Source of the DNA: Spongilla lacustris
Taxonomy: Eukaryota; Porifera; Demospongiae; Spongillida; Spongillidae
NCBI GenBank assembly: GCA_949361645.1
Contig: OX442430.1
Location: forward strand, 7,314,081-7,378,080
Reading direction: 5' to 3'
DNA length: 64,000 bases
The position numbers were made by a program, and so were the translations under genes. The notes under the pieces are model-generated. The model was given only the letters and a program-made list of their open reading frames with translations. It was not told the DNA's origin and searched no databases. The first letter of the stretch is position 1. Each line of letters opens with the position of its first letter. Positions 55,441 to 64,000 of the stretch are shown here, piece after piece.

Positions 55441-55580
55441 ATAAAAAATCGTTTCTGGCTACTTCCCATTGCATTGCTCAGTTAGAAAAGAGATTAGTTT
55501 TTTTTTTTCTGGAAAAGATGAACTGCGCATGCTGTGTGCACTCTGACATGACGATGTAGCACAGATTGGTGAGTTCCCCT

Positions 55581-55623
55581 TTGTCGCGATAGTAGCATAC
55601 AAAAGGATGAATGGTTGCCGATG
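55581..55623. other. Palindrome spacer
   Basis: 43 nt of non-mirrored sequence between GAGTTCCCCT and AGGGGAACTC. This is the symmetry centre. Confidence 0.95.
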
Positions 55624-55764
55624 AGGGGAACTCACCAGTCTGTGCTACATCGTCATGTCAGAGTGCACACAGCATGCGCAGTTCATCTTTTCCAGAAAAA
55701 AAAAAAACTAATCTCTTTTCTAACTGAGCAATGCAATGGGAAGTAGCCAGAAACGATTTTTTAT

Positions 55765-56425
55765 GTGTCAGATGGATGCGCCGCCCAGTACAAAAACTGC
55801 AAGAACTTTCATAATCTGTGCCACCATTTTGAAGACTTTGGGGTGAGGGCAGAGTGGCACTTCTTTGCCACGTCTCATGGCAAGTCTGCTGGAGATGGAG
55901 CTGGAGGGACCCTAAAGCGACTTGCCACAAGAGCCAGCCTTCAGCATATATATGAACATCACATACTCACGGCACGACAGCTGTATGATTTTGCTGTGAG
56001 CAACATCAAAGGCATGCACTTTGGCTTTGCGACTGCTGGTGAGCATGAGCACGAAGCCAGACTACTGGATGATCGTATGAAGAGCAGTAAAACAGTGCCT
56101 GGAACTCATGGCAGTAGCAGAGGTTGTCAACACCCTACCATTTAAAGACATACGAGGTTATGTCACTGTTGCATATGATGCATCATGCTGGCTTGGATAT
56201 GTTCTTAATGTTGACGCATCCCTACGTGCTATCACAATGACATTTCTACATCCGTGCATACCATCAGCTTCATTTCTCTACCCTGTGAGACAGGATGTCG
56301 TGGACGTTGATCCCTCTGATGTCCTAACCCTTGTCAATCCGGTGACAGCCACAGGTAGAACCTACACTCTGACAAGAAAGGACATGCAAGAAGCCAGCCT
56401 TGCTCTGCAAGCAAGATTACTGTAA
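55765..56425 (+). pseudogene. Transposase-like gene, 3' part, right copy
   Basis: Mirror image of 54780-55440. The first frame (55765-56145) is identical in protein to the left copy, and the second (56108-56425) differs by one residue, Met for Val in RAIT[MV]TF. The same frameshift separates them. Upstream toward the centre the frame is closed by a TAG at about 55746. Confidence 0.6.
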
Positions 56426-58427
56426 ACAGTTTAGATAGCTAAACATTTAGTGTAAACTCTGTTGGTTTTCTATAACAATTTTGGTCCTAACACCTCTTAG
56501 TGGCTCTGAAAACACACTAAACAAATACTTGAATTATGATGGGCATTAAAGATGGCTGCCAGCGTTTGAAGTGGTGTCCCAGAGGAGTGCATGAGAATCC
56601 CGCACATCTGATTAGCTAAGTACCCTATTGGTACTAGCATGTACCCACCCTAAAAGTTTGGTGAAAAATGGATGATGTTATTTTCTGAAACAGCAAAACT
56701 GATCACAAATTCATTACTTATTAAACCCCAATATACCAGTTCTTATAAAGTCCATCACTACTACGTATATCAACATAACTTCCATAAATGCATACCAAAA
56801 CACCTAACATATAGATTTAAATGGCCAAGCAATTCTATTCTAAACAGGTCCAAGTTGCCCCGAAAATTAATTATTCAGAAGGTTATAGTTAATAAACAGT
56901 ACAACTTGGGGTATGCATATATTAAGTGATTTTGTGCTTTTTATATAGGAGAATATATATGGGAAGTGGTGTTAGAAAATGAGATTTAGGTGGTACAAAT
57001 TAGCCTAGAATGACCCGGGGGTTAATGGTTTAACAGGTAGTGGGTCTGGTGGCTCCATTTGCAGTGAGAAACTGGTGGTTGTACTGTGTGGGGCTAGGAT
57101 AGGGGACCATTGTGGCTGGCCCCAGTGGTAAGTCCACATGCAGTGAGGGCTAATGGCTCCATTGCATGTGTGGTTCACTCCACATGCTGGGGTCTAGTTT
57201 TGTGAGGACGGGTAATGTGGCAGCTGGTGGCTCCCCTGCTGGTGGTCTGATCACTCCATACGTAAGAGGGCTGTTGGGGGTGGGTGGGTGGGAGGGCTGG
57301 TTGAGTGTGGATCCACTGGTATTGTGTGCTTGCAGTGAGAGGGCTAGTGCAAGTGTGGGGGATGGCCTTGCACGTTCGCTCCTGGACCTCAGATACAACT
57401 TGCAGTAAAGGATAGGTAGTGAGAGAGAGGGCCGTGAGGGGCTATAGCTAGCCCCGTATGTGGGGGCTGCTAAGTGAGGGCAAATTGTTCCATGGGTAGT
57501 GGGGGGCATGTGTGACTCCAGCTGATAGCTCCCCTAGTATTGTGGGGGGTGCCGAATTCCTATTGCAGTATGAGAGCTGGTCTCCTCCACCAGCATGCAT
57601 TATTGTGGGGGCCCCCCAATGACCCTGCAGGGGTATTTAGCAGCTAGTGGCTCCCTCGCAGGCAGGCTGATGATTCCATCTCTGTAATGGCTCCACTGGT
57701 GCTAACTGGACTTGTAGTGTGGGGCTATTAAGTTCACTTGCATTTATGGTTCTGTCCGCTTGCAGTGAGGGAGCTGATCCCTGGGCCATTAACTAAAACG
57801 TGCAGTGAAGGACAGATATTTGGCAGACAGATATTTGGCAGGAGTGCCGTGGGAGCGGGTCCCAGTGTGTGGCTAATGGTTCCACTGGTAGTGTTTGGAG
57901 AGGGGCGGGTGTACGTACAGTACATGTAGTTCATGGCTTCCCCTGAAATTTGGGAACTACTTGTAGTGCGATGGCTGAAATCTCCACTGGCACATACCAA
58001 TTGACCCCAGCTTATGTGGGCAGTGCAGGTCTGGTAACCCCATCTGTGAGAGAGCTGGTGGTTCTACTATTAGCAGTGTGAAAGTATTAAATGTAAGTTC
58101 ACTTGTCTCGTGCGGCTGTTAAGTTCACTTGCAGTTATAAGGGATGGTGGTAGAATAGCTCCAGTGGTCCCATTGAACCCTTGAACCTGCGGTAAATGTT
58201 CATTGGTATGGTGCACTTGTAGTGATATGGCTGGTATAATCTTGGCTGATGAAACATGCAGTGAAGGATAGATACTACAGATAGGGCCCCTGCTAAGAGA
58301 TCGAGGGCTAATGGTTCCTGCATGGATAGCAGGGGGCTCCAGTTCATGGCTCCCTTAATATTGTGGGGGGTGCCAATTCCAATCGCACTGTGAGTTTCCA
58401 CAAGCATGATTATTCTGGGGGCCCCAA

Positions 58428-59346
58428 CAGGGCCAAATATAACGGTCGGTCATCGGACATTTACCGACCATTTCTGTTACATGTCCGATCATTCGTTTAT
58501 ACTGGCAGACAAAATGTCCGCGCGAAAACGTACTAGTACAGTAGCGTAGTTCTTGAACGCGTAGCTAAAAAGCGTCAAGTCGCTGTTTCAACCTTCGAGA
58601 AGTGGCAAAGAGAATACGATCGCGATCACCAGACTCTGACGTGGCTGAAATGCGAAAAAGATAGCGAAAACCGCAGCCTGGTTGGTACTTGTGGTGTCAC
58701 GTGTGTCGCGAATACAAACACAAGATCTGTTCCATGAAGAATTACTCTGATGCATGGATTTCTGGTTCTACAAACCAGCGAACAACCAATGTGTTGGAAC
58801 ATGCAGCAAGCGATCAACATAAAGCTGCCATGACAAGTTTACGCACTTCGCGCGCCAAAGCTATAACAAAGAACCCGTTGTTAATTACGCTCCAATCGCT
58901 AGTTGTTTGATGACAATGGAAGAGCCTGATCAAGCACGGATGCGTCGCAAGTTTGATACATGCTACCTGATGGCAAAAGAAGGCATTGCATTTGAAAAGT
59001 TTCCCAAATTGTGTGACTTGGAAGAGCGGATATTGGACACGCCTACAGAACAGCCCCATCTGCGCAATCGTTTACATATTACATAGCGGAAGCTCAACGC
59101 CAGACATTTACACTTGACATATGGGATAAATGGCTTCCAAACGAAGAAGAAAAGTGATCAGTCTTTAGGTTTAAATACAATAAGAACAAACGCTTTAGTA
59201 TGTACAGTAATCTTGTTGTCTGCTGATGTTGTATTGATTATGATACACCAATTGCAAAATAAATGCATGTCCTACCATGTCCGACCAACATTTAAAGTGG
59301 GTGGACATTATGTTTGGTCACTTTCATAACATTATATTTGGCACTG
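58428..59346 (+). mobile_element. hAT element inserted in the right arm only
   Basis: The ends CAGGGCCAAATATAA and CAGTGCCAAATATAA (complement at the right) are typical hAT ends. CCCCAA is repeated on both sides (58422-58427 and 59347-59352) and is present once at the mirror site in the left arm. The interior holds a transposase N-terminal remnant in several frames. Confidence 0.88.
58575..59085 (+). pseudogene. hAT transposase remnant with BED-like zinc finger
   Basis: Pieces in three frames follow one another: FEKWQREYDRDHQTLTWLKC, then WYLWCHVCREYKHKICSM and TNVLEHAASDQHKAAM (C-x2-C...H-x4-H zinc finger), then MRRKFDTCYLMAKEGIAFEK. This is the N-terminal order of hAT transposases related to ZNF862/C17orf113-type genes. 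The catalytic domain is missing and frameshifts separate the pieces, so it is non-functional. Confidence 0.75.
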
Positions 59347-62164
59347 CCCCAATGACCCTGGGGTGTTTGGCAGCTGGTTGGTCCTATGCTGACAGTCTGA
59401 TAACCGCTGTTGCTAACCGGACCTGCAGTGTGGGGCTATTAAGGATACTGTCCGCTTCAGTGAGGGAGCTGACCCCATTGGTACCTGGGCCGTACGTTGA
59501 CTCAACATGCAGTGAAGGACAGGTAGTATGCAGGAGGCCTAATGGTTCCATTGGTGGTGTTTGGAGAGGGGCAGGTGTACGCACAGTACATGTAGTTCAT
59601 GGCTTGTAGTGCAAGGGTTGGCATCTCCACTGGCATCATACCCCAGCTTGTGTGGGCACCCCTGCTGGCAGTGCAGGGTCTGGTAACCCCATCTGTAAGA
59701 GAGCTGGTGGCTCCACTACTTGCAGTGTGGAAGTATTATTTGTAAATTCACTTGCATCGTGCGGCTGCTGCGTTCACTTGCTGTGATCAATGGGGGATGG
59801 TGGTTTTGATGTGTGACCATTGGCCGCTTGAACTTGCAGTGAATGGTCACTGGTATGGTGCACTTGAAGTGAGATGGGCTGCTGAAACGTGCAGTGAAGG
59901 ATAGGTAGTGGGGGGCTGCTAAGTGAGGGTGAAATGGTTCCATAGATAATGGGGGCATGTGTGGCTCCAGTTCATGCATGGCTCCCTGAAATTGTGAAAG
60001 GGGGGGGGTGCCATTTCCAATTGCAGTGTGAGGCTTGACATCTTCATGCACCAGCATGCATGATTTTGGGGCCCCCCAATGGCCCCGGGGTGTTAAGCAG
60101 CTGGTGGCTTCCCTGCTGGCAGTCTGATAACTCTATCTGTAATGGCTCCACTGGTGCTAACTGGAATGCAGTGTGGGCTTTTTTTAAGTTCACTTGTATT
60201 AATAGTTCCAATGTTACTGTCCGCTTGCAGTAAGGGAGCTGACCCCATTGGTCCCTCCCTGGGTCGTTGAGGATAGGTAGTGGGCAAGAGGGCCGTGGGG
60301 GCTGGTCCCAGTGTGTGGGGCACTTGTAGTGAAGGGGCGGGTGTACGTTTAGTGCATGTACATGTAGTTCATGGCTTCCCCTGAAATTTGGGGACTGCTT
60401 AATTGCTTGTAGTGTGACGGCTGGCATCTCCACTGGCATCATGCCTACATTGTATTGACCCCAGCATGTGTGGGCACCCCTGCTGGCAGTGCAGGGTTTG
60501 GTAACCCCATCTGTAAGGGAGATGGTGGCTCTACTACTTGCAGTGTGCGGGAGGTATTACTTGTATTGTGCGGCTATTAAGTTCACTTGCATTAATGGTT
60601 CCAATGATACTGTCTGCTTGCAGTGAGGGAGCTGACACCATTGGTCCAGGTGGCTGGTCCCAGTGTGTGGAGCATTTGCAGTGAGGGCTTATGGTTCCAC
60701 TGTTTGGAGAGGGGCGGGTGTACGTACAGTACTTTATGGGGACTACTTGTAGTGTGAGGGCAGCATCTCCACTGGCATCTATTGACCCCTGCTTGTGTGG
60801 GCACCCCTGCTGGCAGTGCAGGGTCTGGTAACCCCATCCGTAAGAGAGCTGGTGGCTCCACTACTTGCAGTGTGGAGGTATTATTTGTAAGTTCGCGAGG
60901 CTATAGTGACGGAGACTGGTGGTTTTGCTGTGTGGGGATGGCTCCAATGGCCTCTTGAACTTGCAGCGAACAATCAATAGTGGGGGTGGGGAGGGGGGGC
61001 TGTACCAATGGGATTCTGCTTACATGTACATGTAAGCCATTTGCAGTGAGGGCTAATAGTTCCACTGGTAGTGTTGGGAGGGGGCATGTGTGGTTTCCCT
61101 TGGTACATGTACATGTAGTTCATGGCTGCCCTGAAATTGTGAGGGCTGCCAACTCCATTTGCAGCGAGAGGGTTAGTACATGTAGTATTGTGGAGGATGA
61201 CCCGGGTCTGATATGGGCGGGTGGTTCCGTAGATAGTGCGGGTTGGTGGCTCTGCATGGCATCTGTTGGTTATGCGGGGCTGCTGTCTGGACTTGCAATG
61301 TAGTAGTGAGGGCCCATATGTGTGGGGGGCGGGGCCGGTGGCTCTTTTACTAATTTAGCGGCTGTTTACTCCCTACAACCACCATCGTCAGAGGTATGAC
61401 CGCCGTCACTACCGTTCTCGATCTCCCCATCCTCGTCAAATGTATCTTGAATATCGATCGTCGTATCCGTACCGCTCGAACTCGTCCGCCGATTGAAACT
61501 CTTACGAGCTTGTCTTCAGTGGACGTCGCCATGCATATCGATTATCTATACACAGAAGATAACGAATGTCAACTGTGAGTCTGACAGGGACGAATCACGA
61601 TAGATTTACTCATTAAATACTTACCCAGCTAGCAGTATAGGTGTGGCTATAAGTTATCCAAGTCTCAGCCCACAGGAAGTAGTTGCATATTCATGTACTT
61701 TTGGTATGGAAGCGGTTCACGCACGTACAACGGCGCGATTCGAGCGGGAAACTTGTACCAACTTTGCGCCGCTGTATCTCCGTAACGGATGAATAAAAAT
61801 TAACGAACAGAACAAATCGATAGGTATAGGACCTCTGTACCTACAAACCGAATTTGAAGCGAATTGATTACTCCTACCTAAAGTTATGGTGGGTTTGAAC
61901 CCCGTGGGGTATCGAACGTTGCAATACTAGCACGGAGCAAGTGCAAGACCCCAAAATGTATTTTACCATAGGGAAATGGTGTAGTATGAAGTGTTGAAAA
62001 TAGGAAGTTGATAGCATTAACCGTTCGGAAGATAGTGCGATTCAAAAGAGAAGCATTTTTATAACATTTTATATATATATGCGAAACGACATTTTCTCGT
62101 GAACTGTCCCATATATATAATTATAATAATTATTATTATATATATATGCATTGCATTCTTATAA

Positions 62165-62395
62165 GGTGTAGATGCACACTTCTCCAAGGTGATTGGAGAT
62201 CATGTGTTCTCATAGGTAGGATTTAAGGTCAGTGTGTTTGTATGTACCCACAGATGACATACACCTGTATGTATATGCACCTCTAAGACAAGGATTGGCG
62301 ACTGTGTGTTTCCACTGGAGGGAATCAATCTATTTAAGGCCATGCAGTGTGTCATGTTTGTTTGCACTTACCCTCAGATGACATATATGTAGGCA
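62165..62395. repeat. Tandem repeat units flanking the palindrome (right)
   Basis: Two units of about 110-120 bp share TTTAAGG[TC]C, GTGTGTTT and CTCAGATGACATA with each other and with 48995-49100 on the left side of the palindrome, all in the same orientation. Confidence 0.75.
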
Positions 62396-63200
62396 CGTCT
62401 TTTTACCACAAAAAGACATGCACACAAAGACAAGCCAGACGGCTTAAAGACAAGTGAGGATGTTACAAATAGATGCTGTCCCTACAAGATATGTAAAAAT
62501 TTTGATAAAACTTACACAAAGACATCCAGCCCATACAACACCACTAAATTGTAATCCTTAACTTCCATGAGCATGGCTTTAATCATATACAGCAAAAAGT
62601 ACTAGGCTATCTTGCTAATGCCATGTGTCTAATACACAGTGACCACTCAAGACTAAAAAGACACTGGGCACACAAGCAATATTGATGGATGCAGCCAAGC
62701 TTATATTTATCTTTGAAATCATTTTTGGCTGATTTAATTAGGTTAGGTATGAAATTGAGTACACTCAATAACAGCATGTCTCTTGACTATTATCCCCCAC
62801 TCATTCCTCTCCCATCCCATTTCTTTTTCTCCTCACATAGGTGTATAGAGGAAGTATGCAGTCACACTTAAAGAGTGTGCCAGGTCGATTTAACCACTAA
62901 TTAAGGACCAAGTTGTTGAGGGCCCATGCTATGTGTCCCTTTACCTTTTCTCACTTCTCTTCTCATCCCTCTCTTTTTTCCTACCTCCCCCTCTGCAGAA
63001 AATATCTGGGCACACGAGCAGCATTATTTGTCTGAAATTCACTTTTTATCATGCACATGATTGAAAAACACTTATGCATCATTCTCTAAACAATATATAA
63101 TGGCTGAAGTGTACTAGTTTTGTTTTCTTTTGTACAGGTACGAAATTGAGATTTATCCAGTACCCTCATCTCTCTTATGTTCAGTTCACTATTATGATTT
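62396..63200. other. AT-rich intergenic sequence
   Basis: No supported gene or repeat. Confidence 0.4.
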
Positions 63201-63204
63201 TTTT

Positions 63205-63460
63205 TTCTTTGAATCTTTATTCTACTTCGTCTGCACTTGCATGTGTTCACACGATTAGATAATATTAAACAGTTACAGAAGCTGCTTGCATCGTTGACGA
63301 CCTGCATGCGATCATTTTCGATATGTGTATATTTTTATTTCTTTTAATCTAATTTATTCTACTTTGCTTGCACTTTGTGTTCACACTATTTGATAATATT
63401 AAACAGTGTTAATTGTTACAGAAGCTGCATGCATAGTTGACGACCTGCGATCATTGGTTT
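63205..63460. repeat. 125-bp tandem duplication
   Basis: TTATTCTACTT[CT]G[TC]... and GATAATATTAAACAGT...GAAGCTGC occur twice about 125 bp apart, ending in GACGACCTGC. Confidence 0.85.
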
Positions 63461-63573
63461 TTGCTTTTCGAACCAAATGTGCCAGCCCTTAGGCCCTTAC
63501 GTGAATGCAAGGGTGCGGCATGGAATATATATACATATACATGCATGTATTTAAAACCAGGGATTACGGTCCG

Positions 63574-63576
<3 letters not shown>

Positions 63577-63608
<32 letters not shown>
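63577..63608. repeat. Poly(G) tract, 32 nt
   Basis: The longest G run of the window, directly before the GGGAATACGGTCC motif-rich block. Confidence 0.97.
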
Positions 63609-63609
<1 letters not shown>

Positions 63610-63810
63610 ACTCAATTCCCTAGGGAATTGAGTCCGGTTAATTGGTTTTGTACAACCAGGGCTGGACCAGGGCCGGGAACTCGGTCCGGGGGACCGTATT
63701 CCCTAGGGAGTTGGGTCCGGGGGGAACTGTATTCCCTAAGGGAATACGGTCCGCCGGACCGGAAATTGGGCCGGACCGTATTACCGTATACCCTATGACA
63801 CCGTCACTTC
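63609..63810. repeat. GGGAATACGGTCC motif-rich repeat, second copy
   Basis: Inverted relative to 39670-39860, it contains AATTCCCTAGGGAATT palindromes and GGACCGTATTCCCT motifs. Confidence 0.8.
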
Positions 63811-64000
63811 GATCGCCAAGTACAGTTATGCTGACAAGTCGCTAGATATTGACTGTGAGGAGCGTGACGGTACAGTTTTCAAGAAGAGCATAAAAAAAAA
63901 AGAAGGCTTGCGACAATAAGCGCTACAAAGCCAATCGGGAAAGTATGTACGAGAGCGCGAAGGCTTGATCCGGAAACGAAGAAAGATAGCGCGAAGGCCC

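Larger units (their letters stand above)
49118..55580. repeat. Left arm of the 13-kb palindrome
   Basis: It begins GGGACAGTTCACGAGAAAAT and is mirrored, base for base over long stretches, by 55624-62110. It holds, from the outside in: a short TATA-rich part, a block of about 720-bp direct repeats (50.4-52.9 kb), a private foldback insertion (53238-54186) and the 3' part of a transposase-like gene (54780-55440, minus). Confidence 0.97.
49118..62110. mobile_element. Giant palindromic element, about 13 kb
   Basis: Two arms of about 6.46 and 6.49 kb are inverted copies around a 43-nt spacer (55581-55623). The outer ends GGGACAG.../...CTGTCCC are abrupt and set in AT-rich sequence. Beyond them the flanks no longer mirror each other but instead resemble each other directly, as parts of one tandem repeat. 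This fits a foldback-type DNA transposon or an inverted duplication inserted as a unit. Private insertions in each arm show that both arms have evolved separately. Confidence 0.85.
55624..62110. repeat. Right arm of the 13-kb palindrome
   Basis: Inverted copy of 49118-55580. It differs by scattered substitutions and homopolymer indels, by lack of the foldback, and by a 919-bp hAT insertion at 58428-59346. Confidence 0.97.

Noticed and set aside
49118..62110. The palindrome as a missed-adapter (read-through) artefact
   Set aside because: Not fully excluded, but each arm carries its own insertion of nearly 1 kb and scattered differences, and the outer flanks are different sequences. A simple artefact would give identical arms.

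Overview
The window looks like nuclear DNA of an early-branching marine invertebrate, most likely a sponge. That assignment is inference. It rests on introns with GT-AG boundaries, a condensin II subunit gene split into small exons, a secreted avidin-type gene, and transposon-derived protein families (zinc-ribbon reverse transcriptase tails, C48 peptidase plus PHD modules, SWIM-like exons) that are common in sponges and cnidarians. No bacterial operons, ribosome binding sites or CRISPR arrays are visible. Most of the sequence is repeats and mobile elements.

Layout. 1-2.6 kb: intergenic, with a 592-bp MITE (917-1508, perfect 8-bp target duplication) and a PHD-like fragment. 2.67-11.83 kb: a macrosatellite made of three (TG)n tracts, each followed by a roughly 20-32 bp minisatellite array, and two copies of a nested foldback element. 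A further copy lies at 27.4-28.3 kb and a diverged reverse copy at 36.8-37.2 kb. 12.07-18.36 kb, minus strand: eight exons of the condensin II subunit NCAPD3, whose introns hold a LINE-type fragment, a hAT-like element and many microsatellites. One exon has an in-frame TGA at a conserved tryptophan, and about 90 internal residues are not found. 18.4-36.7 kb: microsatellites, hAT-like ends with poly(G)/poly(C) runs, MITE hairpins, a 1.4-kb element built on a 16-bp palindromic motif, decayed fragments (Ldh_2-like, RecQ-like, zinc-binding, C48 peptidase/PHD, RING-like), and a 1.3-kb foldback at 32.66-33.99 kb.

37.54-38.49 kb holds the clearest complete host gene: a two-exon secreted avidin-family protein of 144 aa that keeps nearly all biotin-contact positions. 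A TATA-like box and a polyadenylation signal flank it. 41.73-45.85 kb is a Ty3/gypsy-type LTR retrotransposon on the minus strand, with 115-118 bp LTRs and a 5-bp target duplication; it is inactivated by one TGA and one small deletion.

49.12-62.11 kb is the most striking structure: a nearly 13-kb palindrome with two arms of about 6.5 kb around a 43-nt spacer. The spacer is flanked by divergent copies of the 3' part of a transposase-like gene. Each arm has its own private insertion: a 0.95-kb foldback in the left arm only and a 0.92-kb hAT element in the right arm only. The arms have therefore existed as separate sequences for some time, which argues against a simple read-through artefact. The palindrome lies inside a small tandem repeat array, as expected for a mobile element. 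The last 2 kb is AT-rich, with a 125-bp tandem duplication and a repeat family rich in GGGAATACGGTCC-type motifs.
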